Notes: generated from the letters alone by a model not told the origin. A stretch of 64,000 nt of DNA from DATFVA01 sp963811905 (GCA_963811905.1 CAWETK010000006.1:186001-250000); one strand, 5' to 3'. Positions 8,520 through 18,228 are shown, numbered from the stretch's first letter. Translations and numbers: made by a program.

Positions 8520-9248
8520 TGCGCATCTCCCTGGTTTAATATCTGGTTAATATTTTTTATAAAAACATCAATGTCTGCACAGAGATAATACTTTTTTATG
8601 AACTGTGACGCAATGGTAACTTCTCCCGCATCTGATATAATTCGCATATGCAGCGGCAATCGCAGATTTATTATGCCGGCCCATATCGCAATTGTATTCT
8701 CCCGACTCAGAAAATGAATCGAGGTAATCAACTATTTCTTCATTTTCCTGTATAAAAAGGTCATAAATATCAGTATTAATTAAATATACCTGCCCGCTGT
8801 CATATTTCCAGCAATTGATCGGGAGGAAAATATCACTGTCGTTGTCATCTCCATTGAATACCCCGAAACCGGCATTCCCGGTCACTATAATTTCCCCTCC
8901 CTCCTCGTTTGAAAAAATATCATATGGTTCTGTGGTACCGCTGTGCAGTGAATCTGCCAGTGAAAACTCATCTATTGTGTTGAAAATATAAATTATATAA
9001 TCGGGAAGGTCAGGGCTGCCGGATGAGTCAATAACGATATACTCATCCACACTGTCCCCGTCAAGGTCCACAGTATAATCGCGCGGACTATTGAAAGTCA
9101 TCTCGAACACAGAATTACCGCCGTTGTCGGTTACTATCAGCTTTGAATTCTGAATCCGGGCAGTAAATAAATCAAAGGTAAAAGCCTGCTGGGGAAATAC
9201 AGCCCCGGCAGAAATAAAGATTAAGCAGAGAAAGAAAAGTTTATTCAT
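8516..9248 (-). CDS. Secreted protein with FG-GAP-like calcium-binding motif, frameshifted near its C-terminus
   Basis: Signal peptide MNKLFFLCLIFISAGAVFPQ is followed by a beta-rich protein containing VDLDGDSVDEYIVID, the DxDGDxxDE calcium loop typical of FG-GAP/VCBS propeller blades, and acidic repeats (FNGDDNDSDIF). The open frame to 8568 ends in an unnatural Cys/His-rich tail. The adjacent +1 frame (ISDAGEVTIASQFIKKYYLC to QILNQGDAQ) continues naturally to a stop at 8516-8518 that overlaps the next gene start. The single-base insertion lies near 8630-8645. Reconstructed length ~243 aa. Function unknown; probably periplasmic or surface-exposed. First gene of the operon 9248-5426. Confidence 0.65.
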
Positions 9249-9351
9249 ATAATCCGGAATTTTTTCTTTGTCTAATATACTTTAATTGGAATAATTTAAC
9301 AGTTCAATTAAACAAAAGTCTGGAAATTTCCGGGCTTAAAAAATGACTATA

Positions 9352-10779
9352 CTACAGTCCGTTTTTACGATATATAATCACCTTCGATGTGTTTCCGCAT
9401 ATTGCTTTTTTAGAATATGACGAACGGAGGATAGGGTCACTGCTACTTAAATACTTATGGCCATTCGGATAATCTACAACAATATAATCCGGCTCATATT
9501 GATGTATAGTCCAGTCATAATCTCCCTCATTAATTCTTTTCGCAGATTCGGGATTTATCAAACCAAACGCATCAATTATTTTTCCCTTACGATAGTAGAA
9601 ACCAACAATACCAATTTCGTCTATCATAACCGAGGAGCCTTTCGCGGCATTTTCATTCAGCCATTCCGCGGCTTTGCTGTACAGATCATATTTGTAATTA
9701 AACGGGGAAAGGAATGTCTTTAAAGGGAGTATCAGTCCCGATAATAAGATAATTACAGCGCCGGTGTAGAATAACCTTTTATTATGAAGCAGCTTATAAA
9801 TCTCCTCCAGAGCAGCGGAAAAAATAATTGCAAATAAAAGTATATACGGCGTATAGTACCACGGATATGCAGGAGTATTGAGGATGAATGAATAAATAAA
9901 GAAATGACTCAGCGTCCATGAAATTATTAGAATAAATAAGGGATTTTTGAATCTTTCTTTATTTGTGAATAAAATTAAGATGAACGATCCGGAGAGAAGA
10001 GCTAAAAAGATATACGCTAAAACCGGGCCTCCGGGAAATAGTCGTGGAAATCCATTAAGATAGACAAGTCCGACACCGAAAAAATCGGATGTAGTCTGGT
10101 GCAGTTTTATATAAATAGTGGAAGGGATAAGTGAATGGAAATAAATGCTGCTGAATATAAACCAGGGGATAATAATTACGAAAAAAACAAGAAAACTCAG
10201 CAATGGAGGTGACTTCCTTTCGTGAAAGATCTGCCATAACAGCAATATCAGCAAAAAAAGAGCGGCATCAAACCTTGCCAGAAATGAGAGTGCAAGTAAC
10301 ACTGCGGAGATACTGAATTTGTTTATGAAGTAAAAATAGATCCCCCATAGCAGCAGAGCGATCATCAGAATCGATTCCATTCCCGCACCATGCTTTACCA
10401 GGGGATTAATTAAAAAAAATAATGGGGAAAAGTATGCTAATTTCTCTTCACGGAAATGTATAAAGATCTTATATAAGGCAAAGGCAGCAAAAATCAAGCT
10501 CATAGCATTTATTAATTCGCCTGCGAAAGGGACACCGGCGGCGGGAACAAGCAACGAGAAGATATAATAAATAAGAGCTGTCAGCAGCGTATAAAGAGGA
10601 GATGTTGTGGCGTTAATTCTTTCCCCCAAATTAAAAACATACCCGTTCCCGTCAGCAATGTTATGTGCATATGTATAGTATATATAAGCATCATCCTGCT
10701 GGTTTTTATGGTAGGATAAGAATAACAAAATTGACAAAATTATAATTGATAGAAATAAATATTCTTTCCTGAAGTTCAT
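9352..10779 (-). CDS. GT-C family integral membrane glycosyltransferase (GT39/ArnT-like)
   Basis: 475 aa from ATG at 10777-10779; a TTG 18 bp upstream is in frame, but AAAGGA lies correctly before the ATG. Starts with a membrane helix, then QQDDAYIYYTYAHNIADGNG: the paired acidic DD in the first periplasmic loop is the catalytic region of GT-C enzymes such as ArnT/PMT. About ten more hydrophobic segments follow, then a C-terminal soluble part (SVMIDEIGIVGFYY, DAFGLINPES, PDYIVVDYPNGHKY) typical of this bacterial group. It should transfer a sugar from a polyprenyl-phosphate donor at the outer face of the inner membrane. Acceptor and donor unknown. Separated from the transhydrogenase genes by a strong terminator. 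Confidence 0.75.
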   Translation of the reverse strand: MNFRKEYLFLSIIILSILLFLSYHKNQQDDAYIYYTYAHNIADGNGYVFNLGERINATTSPLYTLLTALIYYIFSLLVPAAGVPFAGELINAMSLIFAAFALYKIFIHFREEKLAYFSPLFFLINPLVKHGAGMESILMIALLLWGIYFYFINKFSISAVLLALSFLARFDAALFLLILLLWQIFHERKSPPLLSFLVFFVIIIPWFIFSSIYFHSLIPSTIYIKLHQTTSDFFGVGLVYLNGFPRLFPGGPVLAYIFLALLSGSFILILFTNKERFKNPLFILIISWTLSHFFIYSFILNTPAYPWYYTPYILLFAIIFSAALEEIYKLLHNKRLFYTGAVIILLSGLILPLKTFLSPFNYKYDLYSKAAEWLNENAAKGSSVMIDEIGIVGFYYRKGKIIDAFGLINPESAKRINEGDYDWTIHQYEPDYIVVDYPNGHKYLSSSDPILRSSYSKKAICGNTSKVIIYRKNGL

Positions 10780-10812
10780 CCCCGGGTATCCTTTCAAAAG
10801 ATAATATATTAA

Positions 10813-10847
10813 AATAAGAACTCCCGGTATATGCAGGAGTTCTTATT
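10813..10847 (-). terminator. Hairpin terminator after pntB
   Basis: Perfect 12-bp stem AATAAGAACTCC / GGAGTTCTTATT with an 11-nt loop, 10 bp past the pntB stop, with A/T-rich flanks on both sides. Probably ends transhydrogenase transcription before the glycosyltransferase gene. Confidence 0.8.
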
Positions 10848-10857
10848 AAATAAAAGC

Positions 10858-12270
10858 TTACAGGTTCTTTATTTCGTTGGTCAGTTTGGTTATCGCCTCT
10901 TTTGCATCACCGAAATACATTAGTGTATTCGGATAGAAGAATAATTCATTATCGATTCCAGCATATCCTACGTTGAGGGAGCGCTTGTTTATAACTACTG
11001 TCTTTGCATAATCTACATTCAGTATGGGCATTCCAAAGATTGGACTGCTTTGATCGTGGCGTGCGGCAGGGTTTACAACATCGTTTGCACCAATAACTAT
11101 GACGACATCAGTATTGGAAAAGTCATCGTTTATGTCTTCCATTGCATAAAGCTTGTCATACGGCACCTGTGCCTCAGCAAGCAGGACATTCATATGTCCG
11201 GGCATTCTTCCGGCAACAGGGTGGATTGCGAACCTTACATTTACACCTTTCTTTTCAAGCACATTCATTAAATCTCTTACTGCATGCTGAGCCTGTGCAA
11301 CTGCCATTCCGTAACCCGGAACTATTATGACGCTGCTTACAGCATCAAGCAGCATGGCAAGCTCCTCGGCATCAATTGATTTGACATCACCTTTTGGTGA
11401 GGTCGTGCCGGTAGACTCCCCGGTTGTACCGGCAGAGGCCCAGCCGCCAAGAAGCACGTTCATCAATGATCTGTTCATTCCACGGCACATTATTAAAGTC
11501 AGAATAATTCCCGAAGCGCCTACAAGAGCACCGGCAATAATTAATTCATTATTTCCCAGGACAAATCCCGTTGTGGATCCAGCAATTCCTGAATATGAAT
11601 TCAATAAAGAAATTGCCACAGGCATATCTGCCCCGCCGATTGGAAGTACAAGCAGAACACCAAGCACAAGAGAAACAAGAGTTATGATAAGCACCAACGT
11701 AATCGAACCGGGATTAATTACTAAATATGCTCCGCCCCCCAGAACAGCCAGCAGCAGAATAAGGTTCATCGGATGCTGCAGCGGATATTTAACTACTTTG
11801 CCGGTTACTATACCCTGAAGTTTTCCGAATGCTATCATTGAGCCGGTGAAAGTAACACCTCCAATTAATAAACTGAGAATAATCGCTATTCCCTGGTCTA
11901 CCGGAAGATTGAAAGGCAATCCCTGCTCAACAGGATAGTTCGGGTTCAGCTTATAATATTCTGCAAGGGCCACCAGTGTTGACGCTCCGCCGCCGAAACC
12001 ATTCAGCATACCGACCATCTGCGGCATCCCTGTCATCGGAACTTTAATAGCAAGGATCACCCCGATCAGGGAACCAACTATCACACCTATGAGTATCCAT
12101 TCAAAGGTAAGTACTTGCTGATCGAATAGTGTAATGATAATAGCCATTGCCATTCCGATGGCGGCAAAAAGATTACCTTTACGCGCTGTCTTCGGTGAGC
12201 CGAGATATTTAATTCCAAAAATGAAAAAGATTGAGGATACCAGGTAAGTTATTTCAATTACTACTCTCAT
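10858..12270 (-). CDS. pntB: NAD(P) transhydrogenase subunit beta
   Basis: 470 aa. The N-terminal ~280 residues are a bundle of hydrophobic helices (domain II part that forms the proton channel). The C-terminal ~180 residues are the NADP(H)-binding domain III with VIVPGYGMAVAQAQHAV (GYG dinucleotide loop), FAIHPVAGRMPGHMNVLLAEA and IGANDVVNPAARHD, all classic PntB signatures. It couples hydride transfer between NADH and NADP+ to proton movement across the inner membrane. It overlaps the alpha-2 gene by 4 bp (ATGA). The three-gene split is the arrangement seen in Rhodospirillum and many environmental bacteria. Confidence 0.96.
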   Translation of the reverse strand: MRVVIEITYLVSSIFFIFGIKYLGSPKTARKGNLFAAIGMAMAIIITLFDQQVLTFEWILIGVIVGSLIGVILAIKVPMTGMPQMVGMLNGFGGGASTLVALAEYYKLNPNYPVEQGLPFNLPVDQGIAIILSLLIGGVTFTGSMIAFGKLQGIVTGKVVKYPLQHPMNLILLLAVLGGGAYLVINPGSITLVLIITLVSLVLGVLLVLPIGGADMPVAISLLNSYSGIAGSTTGFVLGNNELIIAGALVGASGIILTLIMCRGMNRSLMNVLLGGWASAGTTGESTGTTSPKGDVKSIDAEELAMLLDAVSSVIIVPGYGMAVAQAQHAVRDLMNVLEKKGVNVRFAIHPVAGRMPGHMNVLLAEAQVPYDKLYAMEDINDDFSNTDVVIVIGANDVVNPAARHDQSSPIFGMPILNVDYAKTVVINKRSLNVGYAGIDNELFFYPNTLMYFGDAKEAITKLTNEIKNL

Positions 12271-12572
12271 TTTTTATCCTCACTTTTTCTTTTAAACATT
12301 TTTAACATTCTGTCGGTAACGAGGAACCCGCCCACAACATTTATCATCGCAAAGATCACTGCAACCATCCCCAGGATTGTGCTTATAGTGAACTGCTCGA
12401 GTCCTGCGCTCAGCAATGCACCTACTATGGTTATTCCCGAAATGGCATTCGAGCCCGACATAAGGGGGGTATGCAGAGTCGGCGGTACTTTTGTTATCAG
12501 TTCAAATCCAACGAATATTGCCAGCACAAACACATAGATGTGCATTAAAAAAGTTATATTCTCCATAAACAT
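12267..12572 (-). CDS. pntAB: NAD(P) transhydrogenase subunit alpha-2 (membrane part)
   Basis: 101 aa with three membrane helices and the signature FVGFELITKVPPTLHTPLMSG followed by NAISGITIVGAL, the conserved domain II segment of the transhydrogenase alpha chain. It corresponds to the C-terminal ~100 residues of one-piece PntA, encoded here as its own gene between pntAA and pntB. C-terminus KMFKRKSEDKK is basic and cytoplasmic. Confidence 0.95.
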   Translation of the reverse strand: MFMENITFLMHIYVFVLAIFVGFELITKVPPTLHTPLMSGSNAISGITIVGALLSAGLEQFTISTILGMVAVIFAMINVVGGFLVTDRMLKMFKRKSEDKK

Positions 12573-12634
12573 TTTCCTTCCTTAGATTTGCCGGAACGAT
12601 TTGAATTTTCAAGATCTGGTTTCATAACAGCAAA

Positions 12635-13780
12635 CTACTTTAATAATTCTTTTACTCTTGGGTTAATCACTTCTTTATTATGCGTTATAAGACTCCCTTT
12701 AACAATCTCATCCTCAAGATTTAATGTTACATTGCCTTCCTTCCCGATATGTGTTATAAGGCTGAGAAGATTTTTTGAGTACATTTCACTTGAATGGTTA
12801 GGAACCAGGCTCGGCAGGTTGGGTTCACCGATAATGTTTACTCCGTATTTTTTGACGGTCTTCCCTTTTTCACTCACCTCGCAGTTTCCTCCGAATTCAA
12901 CAGCCATATCGAGTATAACACTGCCGGGACGCATATTCTTTACCATCTCTTCTGTAACGAGTACCGGAGCTTTTTTACCCGGGACAAGCGCTGTGGTGAT
13001 TACTATATCGGCCTCTGTTATGTGCTTGAATATCAGTTCCTTCTGCTTTCTCAGAAATTCTTCTGATGCTTCTTTGGCATACCCTCCGGCATCCTGCATA
13101 TTTTCATCCGCCTCAACTTCTATAAATCTTCCGCCGAGTGATTGAACTTCCTCCTTAACCGCAGCTCTTATATCTGATACTTCAACTACAGCTCCAAGTC
13201 GCTTTGCAGTTCCCAGAGCCTGGAGACCGGCTACGCCCGCACCCATTATTACAACTTTAGCCGGGGAGATTGTCCCGGCAGCAGTCATCATAAGGGGAAA
13301 TATTTTACCCAGGGTATCTGCACACATTATAACGCTTTTGTATCCTGCAATGTTAGCCTGGGAACTAAGCGCATCCATCTTCTGTGCAAGGGTTGTCCTG
13401 GGAATCATATCCATTGAAATTACATTTATCCCTTTTTCTGCACATCTCTTTGCCGCATCGGGATAATTCAAAGGATAGAGAAAGGTAACAAGCAGTGTTC
13501 CCTCTTTTATTAAATCAAGTTCGTGTTTATTGTACTCAGGATGTTCCATCGGTCTCTGAACTTTGAATACAATATCGGCCGCTGAATACAGTTCCTGGAG
13601 ATTATCAATAATCCTGGCCCCTGCAGATTTATATTTATCATCGGTAAATCCGGCGTTTATCCCTGCATTTTTTTCTATATATATCTCAAATCCTGCTTTA
13701 ATGAGTTTCGGAACAACATCAGGTACAGTTGCTACCCGGTTCTCACCTGCGAGGACTTCTTTTGGAACAGCTATGATCAA
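12635..13780 (-). CDS. pntAA: NAD(P) transhydrogenase subunit alpha-1 (NAD-binding)
   Basis: 381 aa from the TTG at 13778-13780. That start is decided by a near-perfect Shine-Dalgarno (AAAGGAGGAG) about 8 nt upstream; a longer reading from a TTG at 13804 would place the Shine-Dalgarno inside the coding sequence. Domain I of transhydrogenase: IAVPKEVLAGENRVATVPD at the N-terminus, RTTLAQKMDALSSQANIAGY, the Rossmann loop VVIMGAGVAGLQALGTAKRLG, and ITTALVPGKKAPVLVTEEMV. Binds NAD(H) in the cytoplasm and passes hydride to PntB. Related to alanine dehydrogenase, but the partner genes settle the assignment. Confidence 0.95.
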   Translation of the reverse strand: MIIAVPKEVLAGENRVATVPDVVPKLIKAGFEIYIEKNAGINAGFTDDKYKSAGARIIDNLQELYSAADIVFKVQRPMEHPEYNKHELDLIKEGTLLVTFLYPLNYPDAAKRCAEKGINVISMDMIPRTTLAQKMDALSSQANIAGYKSVIMCADTLGKIFPLMMTAAGTISPAKVVIMGAGVAGLQALGTAKRLGAVVEVSDIRAAVKEEVQSLGGRFIEVEADENMQDAGGYAKEASEEFLRKQKELIFKHITEADIVITTALVPGKKAPVLVTEEMVKNMRPGSVILDMAVEFGGNCEVSEKGKTVKKYGVNIIGEPNLPSLVPNHSSEMYSKNLLSLITHIGKEGNVTLNLEDEIVKGSLITHNKEVINPRVKELLK

Positions 13781-13921
13781 GGTGTTCTCCTCCTTTAAAT
13801 TCAATTATAATTAGTAAAACTAAGTTGTTTGGAGACTAAATTCAAACCTGGCGGAATGTTTAAGCATCCGCAATTATTAGTGCTTGTTGTATGAGGATTA
13901 AGGACAAAAAATCCGAATGCC

Positions 13922-14968
13922 CTATAAAGGATGTTCATGTGTAAGACAATGAAGCGTTCCCAGTCCCCATACAAGATCAAGGGAATGTATTCCGATTACC
14001 GGGCGGTCCGTGATTAATTCTGATAAAATCCCCAGAGCCTCTCTGTCATGAGGATCATTAAAGGTTGGTACCAGAACTGCGTGGTTTGATATGTAAAAAT
14101 TCGCATAACTTGCAGGAAGTCTTTCGCCTTTGAAAATTACCGGCGAAGGCATAGGAATTTCTATGACATTGAGATGTGAACCGTCCTCAAGTATTACGTT
14201 CTGTAATTTTTCTTTATTTTCCCGCAGCGGGACGTAATTAGCATCCGATTCATTTTTTTCTGATACAAGCACTACTGTATTTTTGTTTACAAACCTGCAT
14301 AGATCGTCTACATGGCCATGCGTATCATCCCCGGCTATCCCTTTACCAAGCCAGATTGTTTTTTTTATGCCCAGGTACCTGCTGAATACTTCCTGGTAAT
14401 CATTTTTCGTGAACCCTGGATTTCTTACCTGGATGGAATCATCCATCAGGCATTCCTCAGTAGTAATTAAAATACCGCATCCATTTGTATCGATGCTTCC
14501 CCCTTCCAGAACTACATGACGTCCATTGTGCATAGGAATTATTTTTTCCAGACCGGAGTTTTTTGAAATAAATGAAGGAAGTTTTTCATCCTTAGTAAAA
14601 TTGTCATATTTAGCCCAGGCATTAAATCGGAAATTAACTAAGGCGGTTTCATCCCCTGATCTCTTCTTAATAAATATCGGACCGGAATCCCTCATCCAGC
14701 CCCTGTTTGTCTTAAGTTTGAAGAACTCAATATTCCCTGAGTCTGCACCGGCTGAACGTAGGACCCTTACCGCTTTTTTTTGATGCTCTTTATCCTCTAC
14801 AATTATTCTCACTTTTTCACCAGGGGAAATGTACCGGGCTATCTCAGCATAGACCCATGGGATAGGAGAAAATTTTCCAGGCCAGTCCTCCTTATTATGC
14901 GGCCATCCGAGCCAGGTAGCTTCGTGCTGCTCCCATTCTGCAGGAAGATAATATTCAGATATTTTCAT
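13922..14968 (-). CDS. aguA: Agmatine deiminase
   Basis: 348 aa, the usual length for the Porphyromonas-type peptidylarginine deiminase/agmatine deiminase family. Signatures: PAEWEQHEATWLGWPHNKEDW at the start, NRGWMRDSGPIFI, VVLEGGSIDTNGCGILITTEECL, GDDTHGHVDDLCRFV (catalytic His/Asp) and the C-terminal GLGTLHCLTHEHP with nucleophile Cys341. It hydrolyses agmatine to N-carbamoylputrescine plus ammonia. The gene for the next step lies 31 bp upstream, so the pair is a complete route from agmatine to putrescine. No arginine decarboxylase is seen in this window. Confidence 0.93.
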   Translation of the reverse strand: MKISEYYLPAEWEQHEATWLGWPHNKEDWPGKFSPIPWVYAEIARYISPGEKVRIIVEDKEHQKKAVRVLRSAGADSGNIEFFKLKTNRGWMRDSGPIFIKKRSGDETALVNFRFNAWAKYDNFTKDEKLPSFISKNSGLEKIIPMHNGRHVVLEGGSIDTNGCGILITTEECLMDDSIQVRNPGFTKNDYQEVFSRYLGIKKTIWLGKGIAGDDTHGHVDDLCRFVNKNTVVLVSEKNESDANYVPLRENKEKLQNVILEDGSHLNVIEIPMPSPVIFKGERLPASYANFYISNHAVLVPTFNDPHDREALGILSELITDRPVIGIHSLDLVWGLGTLHCLTHEHPL

Positions 14969-14999
14969 AGAGATTAGTCTGACTTTGGGTTACAAGATA

Positions 15000-15908
15000 T
15001 TAATCAAGGTATCTTTTATCGATTCCTGCATATGAATCGATCCGCCGATCGCGTAGAAAAGGCCAGTTGCGCCGGATGTATTCTATTCTTTCCATGTCGA
15101 TCTCCGCAAGGATTATTTCCTCTTTATCGCCTGAACCCTCAGCAATTACAATTCCCTGCGGATCTGCAACAAAAGAGGAACCCCAGAACTCAATACCTGC
15201 CTGATTTTTATCAGCTTTTTCCAGCCCGACGCGGTTAACGGCTGCTACATAAACACCATTTGCAATAGCGTGTCCACGCTGTATAGTCCTCCAGGAATCA
15301 AATTGAGGTTTTCCATGCACTTCCTTCTCATGGGGATGCCAGCCGATAGCAGTCGGATAGAATATTATACTTGCTCCCTTTAAAGCCGTAATCCGTGCTC
15401 CCTCAGGATACCATTGATCCCAGCAAACCAGGGTGCCGACATTTCCGTATTCAGTTTTAAATGATTTGTATCCAAGGTCGCCGGGAGTAAAATAAAATTT
15501 CTCATAATATGCCGGATCATCAGGTATATGCATCTTTCGGTACAGACCCGAAACCTCTCCCTTTGTATTCAGCATTGCTATTGTATTATGATAAATACCC
15601 TGAGCTCTTTTTTCAAAGAGCGAAGCAACTACAACTACATTGTATTTCTTAGCGGTTTTGCCCAGTATTTCAGTTGATGGCCCTGGTATTTTTTCAGCAA
15701 GGTTAAAATTTTCAATGTCTTCTACCTGACAGAAATATCGAGATTTGAATAGCTCCGGAAGGCAAATTACTTTTGCTCCCTTTTTGGCGGCTTTCTCCAC
15801 CAGGTCTGCAGCTTTCTTTAGATTATCACCTGTATTTTCAGACATCGCCATCTGAATAAGTGCTGCCGTAAACTTTGCGGGTATTTCAGGTTCGGTTTTC
15901 GTACTCAT
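15000..15908 (-). CDS. aguB: N-carbamoylputrescine amidase
   Basis: 302 aa carbon-nitrogen hydrolase (nitrilase superfamily). The Glu-Lys-Cys triad is visible: Glu52 in CLPELF, Lys125 in LYRKMHIPDDP and Cys162 in VCWDQWYPEGARI. The spacing and the GIEFWGSSFVADPQG segment fit AguB more than aliphatic amidases or NAD synthetase. It converts N-carbamoylputrescine to putrescine, CO2 and ammonia in the cytoplasm. Position directly upstream of agmatine deiminase supports the substrate assignment. Confidence 0.93.
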   Translation of the reverse strand: MSTKTEPEIPAKFTAALIQMAMSENTGDNLKKAADLVEKAAKKGAKVICLPELFKSRYFCQVEDIENFNLAEKIPGPSTEILGKTAKKYNVVVVASLFEKRAQGIYHNTIAMLNTKGEVSGLYRKMHIPDDPAYYEKFYFTPGDLGYKSFKTEYGNVGTLVCWDQWYPEGARITALKGASIIFYPTAIGWHPHEKEVHGKPQFDSWRTIQRGHAIANGVYVAAVNRVGLEKADKNQAGIEFWGSSFVADPQGIVIAEGSGDKEEIILAEIDMERIEYIRRNWPFLRDRRIDSYAGIDKRYLD

Positions 15909-15974
15909 TATAAATCCAATTTATAGGAATAATATTATGGCATTTAAAATAATATTCAAAGAATTATGATGAGA

Positions 15975-16907
15975 TTATTCCTGATCAGAAATTTTTTGTT
16001 CCGATATTAGTTTACCATCCTCAGAATATTCTTTGTTAATTTCCAATTTTCCTTCATCATAAGTTTCAATATACCATAAAGTTCCGGTATCACGGTAGAT
16101 CCTGGTGTCGCCTTCAAGTTTATTTTCGTCATAATGCTGTTCAGACCATAAAGTTCCATTCTCATAATATGATCTGGCAGCACCTTCCTTCATACCATTT
16201 TCATAATTGACTTCTGATTTCAGATTTCCATTTTCATAATAATTTTTGATCAGCCCATTCAGCTGAGAATAATTATAATTCTTCTCTGACATTAATTTAC
16301 CGTCAGGATAATACTCTTTAACAGGCCCCTCCATATTGCCATCAGTATAATCATATACGCCTTTTAATGCCCCGTTTCCGTAATACCAGCTCGTTTTACC
16401 GTTCTGAGCATCGTGAACATATTCAGCCTCCACTTTCAAACCGCCTTCAGGATAAAACTCCTTTGCTTTGCCCTCACGCAACCCATTATGATAAAAATAA
16501 ATCGAATTCAGACTCCCGTTTTCATACCATGTTCTTATCGTATCTTCGAATACCCCATCTTTATATTTCCCTTCTTCTTTAAGTATCCCTGCAGGATAAT
16601 ATGTCGAATAAATTCCGTCAAGCTTATTCTTATTATAATTCCTGACTTCTTTTAGAATACCTGAATCATAATAATTTCTATAGCTGCCGTCTTTCCTGCC
16701 TTTGCCGTAATTAATAACTTCCTTCAAAATGCCTGTCTCATAGTAATATTTTGATTCTCCGTTGAGAATTCCGTTCTCATATGATTCTGCCTGCTGAATA
16801 ATCCCGCCAGGGTAATTCTTAGTAACTATGCTATCCTGGGAGTATATAACACTGTTCAGTGTCAATAATAATAGCGCAGTAATGCTAACTGCCGATTGAT
16901 GAAACAA
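15975..16907 (-). CDS. Secreted MORN-type repeat protein (12 units)
   Basis: 310 aa from the TTG at 16905-16907, preferred because AAGGAGGAAAAC just upstream is an ideal Shine-Dalgarno; the in-frame ATG at 16925 would code through it. The signal peptide is followed by about twelve repeats of 24 residues with consensus YYENGxLKxExxYxxGxxxG, the MORN_2/YwqK type. These repeats form an extended beta-sheet blade. No catalytic domain. In other bacteria YwqK-like proteins are annotated as antitoxins, but no toxin is adjacent; here an exported structural or binding role is more likely. It overlaps its paralogue upstream by 23 bp, so the two are translationally coupled. Confidence 0.75.
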   Translation of the reverse strand: MFHQSAVSITALLLLTLNSVIYSQDSIVTKNYPGGIIQQAESYENGILNGESKYYYETGILKEVINYGKGRKDGSYRNYYDSGILKEVRNYNKNKLDGIYSTYYPAGILKEEGKYKDGVFEDTIRTWYENGSLNSIYFYHNGLREGKAKEFYPEGGLKVEAEYVHDAQNGKTSWYYGNGALKGVYDYTDGNMEGPVKEYYPDGKLMSEKNYNYSQLNGLIKNYYENGNLKSEVNYENGMKEGAARSYYENGTLWSEQHYDENKLEGDTRIYRDTGTLWYIETYDEGKLEINKEYSEDGKLISEQKISDQE

Positions 16908-18228
16908 GTTTTCCTCCTTCGTCATATACCTTACTTGTCTGAATCACCCCTTTTTTATAAAATTCTTCTTTTTTAAGTTTTCCAGTCTCAAAATAATCCC
17001 TCACCCAGCTGTCCAGTTCGCCGTCTGCGTAATTTTCTTCTCTTTTTAATGCACCATTTTCGTAGTAATAAAATTTAGGGCCCTCCGGTTTGCCTTCTGT
17101 ATAAGTACATTTTGATTCAAGAGTTCCTTTTTCATAAAAAGATTTATACTCTCCGTTCAATACATCTTCTGTGTAATGTTCCACATACCTGACATTTCCG
17201 TTCTCATAATAAGCAAGGTAAATTCCGTTTTTAATATTGCTGCCGTAATTTACCTCCGATTCGATTAACCCGCCCGGGTAGTAATTCCTAGTGATTCCCG
17301 TACGAATTCCATGCAGATAGTCAATTGAGGATTTCATGACTCCGCTCTCATAATAGGTAAACGATCTGTCATTTAAAGTATCGTTCTCATAATGATATTC
17401 CTCTTTCAAAAACCCGCTCTCATAATAGTATTTAGCAAAATCCTCTTTCTTTCCGTTCTTATAATAAATTTCACTTTTAAGTGATCCGTTATCATAATAC
17501 TGGCGGTCTGTATTTTCTTTTGCTTCAATTTTTCCCAGGTAATCATATCGTACACGGTCTTTAATCTCCCCGTTTTCATATGTATCAATTACTCTAATTT
17601 CACCGGCAGAATCATATAACTTAACTTCCCCGACAATCTTATCATCCTTAAAGTATGCATCTACGGCTACCTTGCCGTTCTCATGGTAGACTTTTGTAGG
17701 ACCCTGCATTACTCCATTGTTAAATGTCTTCTCAACTTCCACTGCTCCCGATTTATAAAAAGTCCTGGAGATTCCCTGAAGAAGTCCTATAGAATAATTC
17801 CATTCACCCTGCAGTTCCCCCGTTTTATAGTAAGTATAGGTTGTACCATCAAGCACTCCCTGGTAATAATTCTGTTTTGCCCAGAGTTCTCCGGTTTCAT
17901 AATACCAGTATGAGGTATCCTCTTTCACCCCGTCTTTATAATTCCATTCAGTACTGACTATACCGTCTTCAAAGTACCAGGTCTGAATCCCCTCTTCCCG
18001 GCCTTCGAAGAAATGCCATTTTTTCCATACTTTGCTGTTCGGGTAATATTCAAAATATTCACCATGAAGCTGACCATTCCAGTAGGTTCCCAAAGTCTTG
18101 AGATTGCCGTTAGGATAATAGGTTTTCTTAACATTTCCCGAGGAATCAACCTGCGCCGAAATAACTGAAGTAAGGGAAATAAAGAAAAGAATGTAGAAAA
18201 GAGAAATTCTGATAATTTTCTGCATCAA
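16885..18228 (-). CDS. Secreted MORN-type repeat protein (about 17 units)
   Basis: 447 aa. Signal peptide MMQKIIRISLFYILFFISLT to about residue 26, then about seventeen 24-residue MORN_2/YwqK-type repeats (YYPNGNLKTLGTYWNGQLHG and so on) up to the last residues, with no other domain. One irregular unit around residues 215-240 (YDYLGKIEAKENTDRQ) marks a likely break between two repeat blocks. Paralogue of the next gene and in one operon with it. Repeats at this regularity suggest a long solenoid in the periplasm or on the surface. Function unknown. Confidence 0.75.
   Translation of the reverse strand: MMQKIIRISLFYILFFISLTSVISAQVDSSGNVKKTYYPNGNLKTLGTYWNGQLHGEYFEYYPNSKVWKKWHFFEGREEGIQTWYFEDGIVSTEWNYKDGVKEDTSYWYYETGELWAKQNYYQGVLDGTTYTYYKTGELQGEWNYSIGLLQGISRTFYKSGAVEVEKTFNNGVMQGPTKVYHENGKVAVDAYFKDDKIVGEVKLYDSAGEIRVIDTYENGEIKDRVRYDYLGKIEAKENTDRQYYDNGSLKSEIYYKNGKKEDFAKYYYESGFLKEEYHYENDTLNDRSFTYYESGVMKSSIDYLHGIRTGITRNYYPGGLIESEVNYGSNIKNGIYLAYYENGNVRYVEHYTEDVLNGEYKSFYEKGTLESKCTYTEGKPEGPKFYYYENGALKREENYADGELDSWVRDYFETGKLKKEEFYKKGVIQTSKVYDEGGKLVSSIGS

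Noticed and set aside
15975..18228. YwqK-type antitoxins of a toxin-antitoxin pair
   Set aside because: Both are secreted solenoids without a toxin neighbour; the family name is historical.
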